Source: Crossaster papposus (Eukaryota; Echinodermata; Asteroidea; Velatida; Solasteridae). Taken from it: DNA of 64,000 bases. The translations under genes were made by a program, and so were the position numbers. Positions 11,881 to 24,187 of this stretch are shown piece by piece (position 1 is the first letter of the stretch; every line of letters starts with the position of its first letter). The notes beneath the pieces were generated by a model that saw only the letters and a program-made list of their open reading frames with translations, had not been told where the DNA came from and did not search any database. Location: NCBI GenBank assembly GCA_037893245.1, contig JBAIAA010000261.1:1054001-1118000 (forward strand). Direction: 5' to 3'.

Positions 11881-12930
11881 GCTCGCCCCCGATTGGTACA
11901 GCAGAATTCTGCCGTCAGCAGAGCCACACAATTGAACCATCAGTGTTTGCCTTCAGGCGAGTTCGATCCGTTGTACCCGAAAGGTGTGAAAGAACAATCA
12001 TAATAACGTGCTGGGCACTCGCCGGCCCGCATTACTTCTGCTCCAGATACCAACAGGACTGATGGGATAACTCAATCCCCGTCATCAGGCCCCATCGCTA
12101 AAAGTACCCTCCACTCGCCAATCACACAAATGAAGTAATCTAATTTGTCTCGGTATCCTCATTATTATGATATAGTGGGAAGAGTGCAAGCACTATAAGT
12201 TGCTTCTCAGCAACCCCACACACCTGAAACGTAAAACATAAAACAGACCGTCGACCTCAAAACAAACAAAACAGATATAAAACTTGACAATTAACGAATA
12301 GGAAACAGAAGGACGTTCGCAATCTCCCAGACACAGTACCACGAGAAATAGGCCCTCCGGGTAGGCCAGACCATGTCGCCTGCAATTTAAGGGGCCCGGG
12401 CCCCGCCGGTAGTGTTGCAGGTCTGCAACACCTCCCAGGCGCGACCATTCCATCGCGACACCATGCCCAGTCAAAAACTCACACTCCCAACTTCAACTAG
12501 TTCCGACCATGATTAGTAAACCAGTTTGGTATTCCAACTGCGCATATGCGCAACAAGATGCGACAATTTTTTTCTTGGGGGTTGGGGGTTGGGAGTTTGG
12601 GTTGTGGAAGGGGGGGGGGGGGGGGAGAAACGTGGCAGAAAAATGCACATAAGGCTCTGGGGGGTGTGGTATAAACAGAATCTAAAAGACGACGGAAACT
12701 TTTGTTTGAACAACATTTTGGCCACACTAGAAACCTGTAAACACTTTCACTGTCCAAACAGTTGTTTTGGTTTTTTTGAAAAATGTAACTTGACGATGAC
12801 GATCTCTTTAAATTTGTTGGTACCTGGCTACACTCTACGTTTGTACATGCATACGATGAAATGGTTTCCAAAAAGAAAAACTTCATGTGTACATGTGTAG
12901 TTGAAATATCGAACTGGATTATTGTTGGGG
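11881..12930. other. GC-richer unassigned stretch with a G run
   Basis: 11890-12480 has a higher GC content than its surroundings and may be a degraded retroelement piece, but no domain is readable. A poly-G run lies at 12610-12625. Confidence 0.4.
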
Positions 12931-13157
12931 GGAGGGATGGTTATGGTGTTTGACTTGTGTGTGATGCATGGTACGCGGGTTCGAACTCCGACAGGAACAT
13001 GGTGCTTGTGTTCTTGGGCAAGAGACTTGACTAAAATTACCTCACTCCACCTAGTAGTATAAATGGGTACCTGTTAAGGTAGAGACCAAATTGCGTTGAT
13101 CTCGAGCTCCAGAAATGGTCTCATTCCTGATGAACAGGGATAATAATAATTATAAGT
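12931..13157 (+). mobile_element. tRNA-derived SINE
   Basis: B-box GGGTTCGAACTCC, then TTCTTGGGCAAGAGACTTG, CTCACTCCACCTAG, GGTACCTGTTAAGGTAGAGA and a (TAA)n tail. Same subfamily as 37202. Confidence 0.82.
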
Positions 13158-13602
13158 AAAATTCAATCGATCACTAGCTGTGTTCCGTGGTCTGATATAG
13201 GGTTGTGCGGTGGCTGTCTACATGTCATCACCTCGGCTGCGATGTAGCCGCATCCTTAGCCATTCAGTTTATGGATTATGAGCCCTGGAATAATAATAAT
13301 AACCACCACATGGGATAATAGGGAGACTTTCCTGTAGAGATGTGCACACAATTTTTCTCTTTTTTCTGTAAACCTAACCCGTTTTTTCCTAGTGCTTTTT
13401 TACGACATTTTGGACCCTGTTCTACAAATACAGCTAATAATACATGAAAACTTGGTCTCCTTCTTGTAGCTAAACAAATAGGGAGACACCCCAAAGTCTC
13501 CCTATTTAGAAAAGTCTCCCTATTACAGAAATATTTATTTTAAAGTGTCTTCCTATTGGTACAATTAATGATATAATTATATTTATATATATATATATAC
13601 AG
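13158..13602. other. Intron end before the candidate exon
   Basis: Several direct and inverted copies of AATAGGGAGAC/GTCTCCCTATT (about 13316, 13479, 13496, 13513), then a (TA)n run leading into the acceptor at 13602. Confidence 0.5.
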
Positions 13603-13652
13603 GTGATGAGGATCTGCAGTCAGTGACAAGGGTGCAGCTTGTGCTTTACTTG
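13603..13652 (+). CDS. Candidate internal coding exon, unidentified protein
   Basis: A 50-base island between an AG acceptor (13601-13602), preceded by a (TA)n run, and a near-consensus GTAAGTTG donor at 13653. Only one frame is open: two bases completing a split codon, then 16 codons reading DEDLQSVTRVQLVLYL, ending on a codon boundary (phase 0). The required single upstream base matches the G left by the exon at 2882-2980, giving Gly across the junction. The downstream phase matches the exon at 39675. A family A MITE starts only 33 bases downstream of the donor. No family recognised. Confidence 0.5.
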
Positions 13653-13684
13653 GTAAGTTGCACTGTTATTTGTGTTCAATCAAA

Positions 13685-13930
13685 TTAAAGGTCGTATACA
13701 CCATTTGCGGACATCAAGAAAAGTTTTACTACCAAATTATTAAAAATATTTTTATTTAAAAGTAAATAATGATTCTAGGCATGCACCAAAACGAGTGCGC
13801 TATGAGATAGAAATGAAAATTAAATTTTATGTGAAAAAGATTTGATCGACGGACGGCGATCTTGAAAAAACAAGAACAACTCCCCTACGCCGTTTGAAAA
13901 GGAATGCCTTTTTTCTAGCTTTTTTTTAAA
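13685..13930 (-). mobile_element. Family A MITE, copy 4 (diverged, right-truncated)
   Basis: Begins TTAAAGGTCGTATACACCAT and continues through the GATCGACGGACGGCGATC palindrome to the AACGCC-like segment, then similarity fades. It lies just downstream of the candidate exon at 13603-13652. Confidence 0.8.
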
Positions 13931-14070
13931 TTTTGTTATTAAATCTTTGCTCAGTAACAGTAAGACATTAGTTTGCATTCAACCAGACCTTTGAAATTAG
14001 ATTAAACAATCCAAATCATGAATTTTGGAGGATTTTTAGGATGGAGTGCCCCTTTAAATGTAGTTAAGTA

Positions 14071-14230
14071 AGGTAGTGTGGTCGGATGTTTGAATTCTGC
14101 TTTCGGCTGTATTTTGTGTTCTTTGGGCAAGTCACTCAGACCCAACTTGCCTCACTCCACCCAACTTGCCTCACTCCACCCAGAGACGTTGGTACAGGTA
14201 TGGGAACTAGCTGGGGAGTAACCTGCAATA
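14071..14230 (+). mobile_element. SINE fragment with internal duplication
   Basis: Degenerate head, then TTTGGGCAAGTCACTCAGACCC. The phrase CCCAACTTGCCTCACTCCA is duplicated in tandem. It ends at element N. Confidence 0.65.
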
Positions 14231-14790
14231 TTAATAAGGGAATAAATTGTGTGTTCGAGAGGTTTTAATCACTCTGTTTAATACCGCTTGGAGTCTGGGT
14301 GCTGATAATTACCCAGACTCCAAGCGGTATTAAACAGAGTGATTAATACCGACCGAACACACATTTATTCCCATTCATAAATACCTTTTTTGTAAAATTC
14401 AGCCCAAAAAGGCCCCGAAAATCCCGGAAAATTGTCGCAAGTAAATTTCGGTGTTTCGCCATTCTGTCTGTGTCAAATGACATGTTTCCGCCTCTGTCGC
14501 TCTACACAATACATGCAATAAAGCGTATTTACTGTGAACCAGACTATTACTGCCATTGGCAACCTCGTTCCCAAGGTGTCGAGCTGTACGCGCCCAACAC
14601 TACCCGCTCTTACTATTGGAGACGAGGTACGGTTCAGGGTTGGAAATAAAGTGAGCCCTGGGGACGGAATGTTGTTGCCAGTTGGTTTTAAACACTTCCA
14701 GCCATGTCTTTATCGTCCGTTTAATACCGGCCACGTGACGGGCTCTCGACCAATAGGAATGCCTAAACTGTCCCAGGTATTTATGAATAG
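14231..14790 (-). mobile_element. Element N, copy 1
   Basis: Non-coding 560-base element. A palindromic end (GGAATAAA ... TAATACCGCTTGGAGTCTGG and its complement) is followed by GGTATTTATGAATGGGAATA-type sequence, then a body to TATTTATGAATAG. Near-identical inverted copy at 41483. Confidence 0.9.
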
Positions 14791-15098
14791 ACTTTCATTA
14801 CATTGGGCGAAGTGAGAATGGATTATGTTCAGTTGTTTCATGCCACGGAGACCGGAGCTTAACAGCAGTCTGATGATGAACCATGGCCTCGGTGGTACAG
14901 ACAGGTGTTTTTTTGTTCAGTAAATGTCACAATGTCCCATTCCAATGTGCCATGCACTAAAATTAAACAAAAATAAATAGGCCTTGTCTTTACATTGGTT
15001 GCACTTCTGAACATAAATAATACTAAAAAATACATTAAAAAATATATATATTGACTAGAGTTATTGAGTTGTAAACTGACCGTGTTTAATTAGAACAT

Positions 15099-15524
15099 TT
15101 GTGACCTGGCACCACGAAATAAGCGGAAAGTCGCATATAGCCAAAACAAGTTATTGGCCGAAACGTCAATTTTTCAAGTGGGAGGTCGGTTTCGAGTTGT
15201 TAACGTTTTTACATACAAAAAAAATTCTTTATCATATTCCAAAATTGTATAGCTCAATTAAAACTCTAAAGTGTGTTTTTGTGGCTGAATTGCAATGAGT
15301 GATAGTACAGTTAGAACGGTTCACGGACTTTGAACTCCATTTTCTCAAAACAAGGGAGCATGACTTCAGCAATTTCAAAAAGAGTATAGCGACTGCTAGG
15401 AATAAGCTACAGCAACACACAACACATCATTTGAAAGCTTAGGACTTCTTCTTTCTAGAAATGTAATAATGTCAATTTTTTTATTTTGCGACTTTCCACC
15501 CATTTTGTGGTGCCAGGTCACATT
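15099..15524. mobile_element. Family H inverted-repeat element
   Basis: TTGTGACCTGGCACCACGAA at the left and TTTGTGGTGCCAGGTCACAT at the right, with CGGAAAGTCGCA/TGCGACTTTCC just inside. No coding frame. Confidence 0.87.
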
Positions 15525-16087
15525 TTATCTATAGTTTATTACCCAACAAGGGCATTAGTAGGAATTCTATATTGTGAAGGTTTATAGTTTGGACTACTTT
15601 TTTTATGACATGAACGCACGTACGTGTACCACAACTACGTTGGAAAACCAATAAACAGCAATCGCAGTAGGCTTGGGCGATTCCACGCCAGAATCAATTA
15701 CATCTTTCACATCTTTTTAGGAAACGATTCTCTAAAGTTCTTCGAGCATCGATTTCTGTCTTCGCACAACGATTTTGAAGAACGCCTGATTCTTTAACGA
15801 AACGTCTCCTAAAAAGATTACAAAGCACGCAGTGCATCAAACTGATAGCACAATGATGATGAAGGCAATCATTTTACTCTAACAGTTTTCAATCCTCTAA
15901 CAGGTGAAGGATTGAGGACTGTTAGAGTTTAATAGCAACAACCTTTAACAGTTCCACAGCATATTAACTGCGCAATCTTTTCCCACATGACCCGCCAGTT
16001 TTCTTTTGACAGTGCTGTTGAAAATTGATACAAAATTCAACTTTTTTTTTAACGACAGCACACCAGGTGCCGTGATTTCACATTTAC

Positions 16088-16459
16088 TTAAGGTAGGATA
16101 CACCATTTGCAGACATCGAAAAATGTTACTACCGAATTATTAGGAAATATCTTATTCATCTGCAAGTAAATAATGATTCTAGGCATCCAGCAAAATGATT
16201 GGGCTAGATATCCTTTTATTATTCTGAAAAATATAATTTTATAAAGAAAAATTAGCGATGGCCGGATGGCGATCGCAAAAAAACACAATAACAGAAGAAT
16301 AACTGCTAGACGCCGGTTAAAAAACACGCTTTTTTGTGCTTTTCTCAGCATTCATGATTGTAGAACTTCGGACAGGTTAGTTAAACGATATTTACAACCC
16401 CCCAAATCCACCCATTCATGATAATTCAAGCAATTACCAATGGTGTATCTTACCTTTAA
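16088..16459 (-). mobile_element. Family A MITE, copy 5 (near full length)
   Basis: TTAA at both ends (TTAAGGTAGG left, TACCTTTAA right), with the central palindrome GGCCGGATGGCGATCGC and the ATCCAGCAAAATGATTG segment. Confidence 0.92.
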
Positions 16460-16539
16460 CAGTCAAGTAAGGTATTTCAGAATAATTCAATAGTTTTTTG
16501 CTGTTGTATATTTGCAACTGGTGTGTACTACCTTTAGGA

Positions 16540-16625
16540 CGTGTTTGTAAAAACAGTCAGGGAGTTCAATTCCCGCAGGTCCCTAGGTAAAATTTTGCAA
16601 AGCTGTGGTGCTACCCTGCAAATGG
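16540..16625 (+). mobile_element. Possible SINE head fragment
   Basis: GGGAGTTCAATTCCCGCAGG is B-box-like; nothing else of a SINE is clear. Confidence 0.2.
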
Positions 16626-17317
16626 CTCTCTGTCTAGCTGATTTAAGTTTGATTGTTGGGACCCTGAGGATAGTTTGTGTCGGATGAGGACCTAAGCGAC
16701 TGGCCAGGAGTGTAACATATCAGCAGATCACTTAGGTATGGAAGCAAGATTCCTGATGGTGATCAGCTGGTAGTGAATCCTTACACAGAGGCAAGTTTAG
16801 TTGGATGACAAGAGTCGACTAGACTTGAACCATAGTCAATCTACATGTAGTTGTTCGTCGAACGCTGCGTGGTTTGACAACAGTGTAGCTACTCCAATTG
16901 GATCAACTTTAGCTCTGAAGCGTGGCTTCTCTAGACATGCGTGAGTAACACGTCACGGTTATACGATGGCTGCAAAGGTAAACTGGGGCAAGTTTTGCAA
17001 AAGTTGACGATACATTTCTGTAATGATTATAACTCTCTGCAATAAAGATGATTATTTCTTGCACTAAATAAAGTGGAGAAAATAATAGAAATAAATAATA
17101 AAAGACTGTTGGTCCGTTATTAACAACGTTAAAGGCCTGTCGTCTCCTTACAAAATAACGTCATCCATCGACTTGACACGTTTGAGTAAAAAACAGAACA
17201 CGTATGCATGAAGTTGTCTCTCGGAAATTGACAAGAGGAACTAGTTCAGCAGCACCCGAACTTGTTCCAGTATAAAGCTGGCCAAAGCAACTAACATAAT
17301 ATGAAAAAATATCTTTT

Positions 17318-17516
17318 AACCAGTTTGCGCCGGGAACGAAACTCGATCCGAAGCAGGTTCGGGCCGCCAGTACCAGGAAGCACACCCACTCACTTTCCGG
17401 CCTTGCTCGCTGCTGACATACATTTCCGGCCTTGCTCGTGGCGTGTTTAGCGTCCTCCGTTTTGAAGCTGGGGAAAACTTTGCGTTTATATTCGTCATCC
17501 GGCGCGAACTGGTTAA
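17318..17516 (-). mobile_element. Family B MITE, copy 3 (short)
   Basis: TTAA-flanked, with both terminal repeats. It lacks the ATTATTTTAACATCGCCGAG segment present in longer copies. It abuts element F2 at 17521. Confidence 0.9.
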
Positions 17517-17520
17517 ACAA

Positions 17521-18154
17521 ATATGTGACCTGTCACCACAAAATGAGAGTTAAGTCGGAAATATTGAAAATTGAGATATTGGTATTTTCAAATTCTTGAG
17601 AAAGAGAGCTTTCCAATGGTATATAACGCTTGGGGGTTTTGCGATAAATACTTTTTACAGCGCTCTAGAAAGTCATGGGTTTCACAAAACGTGTTTGTGA
17701 AAAAACTTACTTTAAACATCTTAAACAAAAACACACAAAAGATTACAAAACAGGACAAGTAAGATTCGGTTTAGCATAGCAACGGCTATGTTCTAATCAT
17801 TATTTCTTCTTGAAATTTTTCACACATACAAACTATTGTATAAACAACAAAATATTACAATGTCGTAAACGTGGGATACTTACAAGGACCTGATTTGCAT
17901 ATTTAATTACCGTGTTAATTAGACCACTAATGGACTTTAATCCAAACACTAACTATGCAAAATCGCGTAATTTAAGAGGTTTTCGATCATCTGATGTTAC
18001 CCAAAAAATGGGAATATGTAAAGGAGGACTAGGGCTTTCCAAATTACGCAAAATCTCAAAATTTACCACCCCTTCATATTTTGACTTTGGATGGCTATAT
18101 CTCCGAATCACATTGTGCGACTTTACTCTCATTTTGTGGTGACAGGTCACATAT
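17521..18154. mobile_element. Family F MITE, copy 2
   Basis: ATATGTGACCTGTCACCACA at the left, complement ending GGTGACAGGTCACATAT at the right. Same orientation and near-identical body as copy 1. Inserted next to family B copy 3. Confidence 0.9.
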
Positions 18155-18784
18155 ATATCTGTCAATTCTGCATACATATGTACCGTGTAGTTCAGTGAAC
18201 CTTGTAGTTCAGTGAACCTACATTTCAAAAACTCGGGACATCTCCATCATTTTAGGCCATACTGTGTTGCAGTACTGTGACAATCTTCAAAGCCTTTATT
18301 GTAAGATTCAGTGGCTTAAGAGTCTGTTATTCCAGGGAATTGACTTTTGGGGAAAGGGTGCCTCATACGTACCGGTACATGTATGTAAAATAAAACCAAT
18401 CAGAATCTGGAATGCGTTAGTTAAGACGTCCAGAAATTGGCAATTTTGAGATGAACACAACCCGACCATTAATATTATGGCTTGTTGTTTACCATGACCC
18501 TCGTTAACCCTATTGTCACCTAATACTACAAAATACTACTTGAGCAAACTGTTATACATGTACGGTACTCTTACAACACTAGCCCATGCGAATTGAGTAG
18601 TGTACTGTATCTGAAATGAATGCCTAGCACATTAGGGCTGAAGGTACTATATTACACACTATTTGCCTTTGCTGTAATTTTCCAAAAAAACATGGATTAT
18701 TTTTTTTTTAAGCAAATATTGTTACACTCACCGCTTAAAAGTTTCAGGTTCATAGATGGTTAAAAAAACAGCAAAAATAAATCT

Positions 18785-19027
18785 GGGGCCAATTTCACGG
18801 AGTTGCTAAGCATAAAAATTTGCTTAGCACAAAAAGGTCTTGCTCATTAAAAACAAGTTATCAGCCAAACATCTACGTGTTTTTCCTGCTAAGCAAAACA
18901 CCAGCTGATTATCAATCAAAAACAATAAAGATCACGTGAAAATTTGGTCTGTAACCTCGTTTTTACCAAGGACAAATTTTCATGCTAAGCAAATTTGTGT
19001 GCTTAGCATCTCCGTGAAATTGGCCCC
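18785..19027. mobile_element. Family J foldback element, copy 1
   Basis: GGGGCCAATTTCACGGAG at the left and its complement at the right, with repeated TGCTTAGCA/TGCTAAGCA motifs throughout. Confidence 0.9.
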
Positions 19028-19700
19028 AGGTCTTGTAGTCTGGTTCCTAGACCCAACTTCAGACGGAATAGAGATGTCAGGAAATTATCAGGTTGAGGAA
19101 CCAGCCTATCGGTAGCTGGCTTGCCTGCATTCATCGATGGGTTACCAATTGCAAACAAAATGTGGACTTTTTTAAAACTGAATTTTAAACGATAGTTGGC
19201 ATAACATTGTTAGAAACTGATACAAAAATGCCACGGGTTTCACAGGTTTCTTGAGACTATTGTTAACTTACAAGTTACAACCAAGTAAGATATTTGATAA
19301 TCATTCAGTAGTTTATGTAATTGATGTTTGCAAACTACAGACTGTTTATATTTATAAAAGGCTTCCGACTTGATCCGTTTAATTCGTGGAGTGTAGGGAA
19401 CTACTTTGCATGTAGAATTTTTGAAACCACTTTCTGAGTACTCTAAGGGCACTGAATCCATGTAATTGTTGAAATATTAGCAAACTAAATACATTTCATG
19501 TTTGATTACATGTAGATTTTGCGATTTTACCAGCTGCAGGCTTTCAAATACTGCTACTTTCAAAAAATCTTGGAATTCCTACTGCAGGAGTTGACTCTTA
19601 CTATTTTTTCCCACAATTCGAACAAATAAAATCTTGTTGATTATTTTTCTCAACAGTGTTTACACACTGTGATATAAATCACATAACTAAAGGGCTTGGC

Positions 19701-20042
19701 TACGTATATTCGCATTTTTGTATCACTGTGGAGACATGGCTTTGTTCTCGTGTACAAAATGGTTAGAAAGTCGAGCACGTTTTTCAAAATGCTCCCATTT
19801 TAACCACAATTATTTTCCTGGGTTGAAATTTCGACCCAATATACATGTACCCTATATTATACCCTAACCCAAACACTAACCCTAACCCATATCCTAACCC
19901 TAGTTTTTGATTAAATTAAGTAAAATCCAAAAATCTAATTCGTGAAATTCCTAGTGGAGACCTATTCATCTATAGAAATTACCCTTTGAAGACCTTTTCA
20001 CTCCCATTGTCCCCATTGTGTTCACGTCTCCAAAGGGTACGG
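19701..20042 (+). repeat. Element K copy 1 with telomere-like core
   Basis: A ~340-base segment containing GTGGAGACATGGCTTTGTTC, GTTGAAATTTCGACCCA, then an imperfect CCCTAA array (about 19849-19911), then TAGTGGAGACCTATTCATCT and CGTCTCCAAAGGGTAC. An inverted, ~90% similar copy is at 35060. Confidence 0.88.
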
Positions 20043-20222
20043 TATTTCGCACTATGAGTACTGCACTAATTCTAAAAGCAATTGAGCATGCCAAACAAGG
20101 CTTATGAATATGATGCTGTGGACATGATGAGTATCAACAAAAAGTACTCCTGAAAGCCCACAAGAGCCCTACTTTTATCCTGATTTTGTCCTCCAACGTC
20201 CTACGTTTGTCTTGCTTTTTGT

Positions 20223-20612
20223 TTAAAGGGATCGTATACGTTTGGTAAAATTAATGGCAATAAAAGCTTTGGATATTGGATACAGCTTTGGATACAGCTT
20301 TGGATATTATAATGCATTTAGAAACTTTTCACTTCGAAGTACTGCGGTTATAGAAAAAGATATCACTTTTTATCTCAACAAATGTGAATCTGAGAAGCGT
20401 TACTGCAGTGACGTTTCTCAGAGCGTGTATTTCAATGCAGATTATCCTTCCTGCGTGGACATAACCGCTCCAGTTTTTTGGCAATATCTCAAAATCGCTA
20501 GCACCTTTTGAAATAATTTTTTTACAGGTTAGTTTTATGGTATATATCTATAACTATATAGGATTGAAACAAACAGTGGGTTCCAATTACCAAACGTATA
20601 CGATCCCTTTAA
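20223..20612 (+). mobile_element. Family C MITE, copy 1
   Basis: TTAA-flanked. Long terminal inverted repeat AGGGATCGTATACGTTTGGTAA at the left, complement at the right. Contains subterminal GGCAATAAAAGCTTTGGATA and ACGTTTCTCAGA. Non-coding. Confidence 0.9.
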
Positions 20613-20799
20613 TTCTGTAATATGTCCGTATCTCTGTATGACCGTGTGTTTTTATGTTTCTGATTAAGTTTTTGAACAAACATGTATAACTTCTACTTGC
20701 TTTCATGGATTTTGATGGAACTTGGATGCAGTGACCTTTGGGTGGGAAGACGATTCTTCATCGGATTTATACCAAAGACAAAAGTCATGATGGGGTTAT

Positions 20800-21194
20800 T
20801 TAAAGGGATCGTATACGTTTGGTAATTTGAACCCATTGTTTGTTTCAATCCTATATAGTTATAGATATATACCATAAAACTAACCTGTACAAATTTCATT
20901 TCAAAAGGTGGTAGCAATTTTGAGATATTGCCAAAAATCTGGACCGGTTATGTCCACGCAGGAAGAATAATCTGCATTGGAATACACAGTCTGAGAAACG
21001 TCACTGCAGTAACGCTTCTCAGATTCAAATTTTTGGGGATAAAAATTGATATATTTTTTCATAACCACAGTACTTCAAAGTGAAAAGTTTCTAAAAATGC
21101 ATTATACTATCCAAAGCTGCTGTACTCCTTACCAAGTAAGTTTTTATTGCCATTAATTTTTGGAGTAATTACCAAATGTATACGATCCCTTTAA
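20800..21194 (-). mobile_element. Family C MITE, copy 2 (inverted)
   Basis: Same terminal repeat and body as copy 1, in inverted orientation only 188 bases away, and also TTAA-flanked. Confidence 0.9.
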
Positions 21195-21484
21195 GGTCGT
21201 CGTTTAAACATTTTTAAAACCTTTTTAAGAACACAAAACATTTAAGGGATTGACTGCAGATAAAGGCAACACTCCCAGTCCTCGCGTACAGAATTTATTT
21301 CCCAATTATGAAATATACATCAGTGCCTGGAACAGAGTCGGATTGTTACAAGACATTTTGTCTCATTAGGACCCGCAGTTGATGGAGACCACACAAGAAT
21401 TTGGCATGATTGCATGGGAATTACGGTGATGACAGGCAGATTTACAAGGCTTAGCCAGGCACGTCAGATCAGCATCTTGCCCGA
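21195..21484. other. Unassigned; shares a ~55-base phrase with 38507-38580
   Basis: AACACAAAACATTTAAGGGA then TTGACTGCAGATAAAGGC recurs with changes at 38519. The remainder looks unique and moderately GC-rich. Confidence 0.5.
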
Positions 21485-22200
21485 AGATTGATTGAGATTA
21501 CAGGACGTGCCAACTGTCGAAAAATATGAACAAAAACAACAATTGAAAGGCACAAATAAAAGAATCTTCCTTGCGTAAAGTAGTTACTCCTGAGAATAAA
21601 AAGCTTTGCTCTGGAGAATAAAGAGCTGCTGCTATTTCCTGAGATATTTTTTTGGTTTAAATACACAAAATCAGACAGCCTGTTTGAATAGACCAATCCA
21701 GTCATACTGCCACTTATACACCTACCAAACAAGGAAGTCCAACCCAATATCTGTTGGTCTAACTCCATACCTATAAAAGGTAGTTATTTTATAGATGAAT
21801 TTAAGCAAGTTATGAGATTACAGGACGTGCTAACTGACGGAAAATATATAAAAAAGGCCAAACAAAATTAAAGGCCAGACAAAAGAATCTTTCTTGCGTA
21901 AAGTAGTTACTCCTGAGAATAAAAAGCTTTGCTCTTGAGATTAAAAAGCTGCTGCTATTTCCTGAAATAAAAAAATTAAAAATACACAAAATCAGACGGC
22001 CTGTTTGAATAGCTGCTGCTATTTCCTGAAATATAAAAAAAAAATTACACAAAATCAGACGGCCTGTTTGAATAGACCAATCCACTTATACACCTATACT
22101 GCCACTTATACACCCACCAAACAAGGAAGTCCAACCCAATACATGTACCTGTTGGTCTAATTCCATACCTGAAAAAAGTAGTTATTTCATAGATGAAATT
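21485..22200. repeat. Tandem segmental duplication (~330 bp) with nested duplication
   Basis: GAGATTACAGGACGTGC through CTATAAAAGGTAGTTATTT is repeated from 21815 with a few changes. In the second copy, the ~60-base phrase GCTGCTGCTATTTCCTGAAA ... CAGACGGCCTGTTTGAATA is itself duplicated (about 21950 and 22013). Confidence 0.88.
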
Positions 22201-22293
22201 AAGCAAGTTATGGAACAACAATTGTTGGGAAAAAGTTGCATTTTTTTCATGACTAAGTATTTGAATGACTATAAGTGGACCAAAAACAATCAT

Positions 22294-23015
22294 TTGAACA
22301 TTTCATTTGTTCACTGAACCCTAACCCTCCTCAATCTTTCAAAATCCTCATTGCAGATTTGGTGGATTTTGGAGGATTGACGACGAATGGCAAAATGTAC
22401 CGGTTGATTTTGGAGGATACAATGGGTTAAAATCGTAGTCTTTTAACACCCAGCATTATTTATGTTCAGACATGCATAATGCAACCCAGCATTATGCTTG
22501 ATATAATCCACACTGCTTCTGAATGAGGATTTTGAAATATTAAAGCAGTGGTCAGTTGGTCACTATAAACAAATTCAAAAAATAGCGTTTGATTTTTGAG
22601 GATTGAGTATGAAACCAATTTTTACATGGTTCCAATTGTAGGAATTTGCAGTATTGAGGATGGTTCCTAGTCAAAAGGGCCTTGGGGGGTAATTAAGGGT
22701 TAATTAAAAAGAACGTCATTAGGCCTATGCAATAAAAAAGAAAGGGAGAAAAGAAGACCGGAAACATTTGAAATCATTTGGAATCGTTTTTATAAAATTC
22801 TTTGTTGAAAGATTGCTTTAAAAACGAAATGTTCAGACACCACTTTCTCGCCATCATTTCTTAGGAATTAACTTGCACTTTTGTACACGAGTGTATTTAA
22901 CACCTATGGCTCGTGAGTACTGAAGTAGTGTAGTGGTAGTTCATTGTGCTGATTTTTTAAAGATATGTTTTGCTTTTTATTTCCATTTTTTTTATTAATT
23001 ACATTTTTTTGGCTT
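22294..23015. other. Unassigned stretch
   Basis: Contains a few dispersed copies of GATTTTGGAGGAT phrases (about 22368, 22408) but no gene. Confidence 0.45.
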
Positions 23016-23257
23016 TTAACCAGTTCGCGCCGGATGACTTATATAAACGCAAAGTTTTCACCAAATTCAAAACGGATGACGCATAAACAGGCCAAGTTCA
23101 AGTTCGGAAATGTCTGTCAGCAGCGAGCAAGGCCGGAAATGCGTGGGTGTGCTTCCCGGCACTATCGGCCTGAACCCGCTTCGGATCGAGTTTCGTTAAA
23201 AATAATCCCGCCCCTCGGCTCGGTGATGTTAAAATAATCCCGGCGCGAACTGGTTAA
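23016..23257 (+). mobile_element. Family B MITE, copy 4
   Basis: Full length, TTAA-flanked, highly similar to copy 2 including GTCAGCAGCGAGCAAGGCCG and the CCCCTCGGCTCGGTGATG end. Confidence 0.92.
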
Positions 23258-23784
23258 AAGATTTGGAGCTGATTTGACCAACATTTTCTTTCCTTTCTCT
23301 TTTTACCAAGGAGAAATAAAGTCCGAGCAACTGACTACAGTGCAACTCAATGTGCTTGAATATTCCGACAAAATAATTGATGTCGGGGATCTGTCAATAG
23401 TTTACAATATTTTGGTTTTCATGGTTTACGTCATCGTGTGTAATTCTTGTAGCGTACGTGTACGTGTTGCAGATAGTTGTTGATTGGGATGAATAGACTT
23501 GTTATTTTAGGTTTACAGTTGGGGGCAAATTTACAGCCGGTCATGTCGCACCGTGTAAGGTACTATTGATGGATGTTGTTTTTGTGAGAAGTGATCGTTT
23601 GCAGTGTAAATCTGTGTCAGCTAATGTGACGAGGAAATTGCAGTATCGCGCTTCGTCCGTTAGTTTTTTCTGTATACAAGTACGTGTATTCCATTCAACA
23701 TGTACTGTAGAGTGAGAAAAGGTTCAGATTTATATGAATTACTTTATTACTGTTATGGGTCATTTATTCAGCCAACGTTTTCTT

Positions 23785-24187
23785 CAAGGTACATGTAGGA
23801 TACACCTTTTGCAGATATCGCAAATTGTTACTACCGAATTATTAAGAAATATCTTATTTGTTTGAAAGTAAATAATGATCGTAGGCATCCAGCAAAATAA
23901 TTGCACTAGATATCCTGTAATTTTTCTACAAAGTTGAGAAGTATAAACAAAAATTCATGATCGCCAGTCGGCGATCGCAAAAACAAAAACAGAACAACAA
24001 CAATATCTGCCCGACGTCGGTTGAAAACGAATGTTTTTCTTGCTTTTCCTCGGCATACATTATTGTAAAACTTCGAACAGGTTATTTAAACGATATTTAC
24101 TATAAATACCCCCCCCCCCCAAAAAAAAATCCACACATTCCTGATAATTCAAGCAATTACCAATGCAATGGTGTATCCTACCTTTAA
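23785..24187 (-). mobile_element. Family A MITE, copy 6 with poly-C expansion
   Basis: Ends in CCTACCTTTAA. The left terminus is interrupted by a few extra bases (AAGGTACATGTAGGATACACC). The short C run typical of the family is expanded to a C11-type tract near 24109. Confidence 0.88.

Larger units (their letters stand above)
15525..17317. other. Mostly unassigned apart from family A copy 5
   Basis: 15880-15935 has a small hairpin (AACAGTTTTCAATCCTCTAA and a partial complement). 16640-17160 shows no readable gene. Confidence 0.45.

Noticed and set aside
12193-12900. Several 90-130 codon frames on both strands
   Set aside because: Low-complexity (poly-G/poly-C) or no domain, no splice context.
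19849-19911. Chromosome-end telomere repeat
   Set aside because: Imperfect CCCTAA units embedded in repeat K, which recurs inverted at 35 kb.
23302-23440. Exon-like stretch with a pyrimidine-rich acceptor reading EIKSEQLTTVQLNVLEYSDK
   Set aside because: Entry phase does not fit the exit phase of the 13603 exon, and the donor is weak. Could still be real if another exon lies between.
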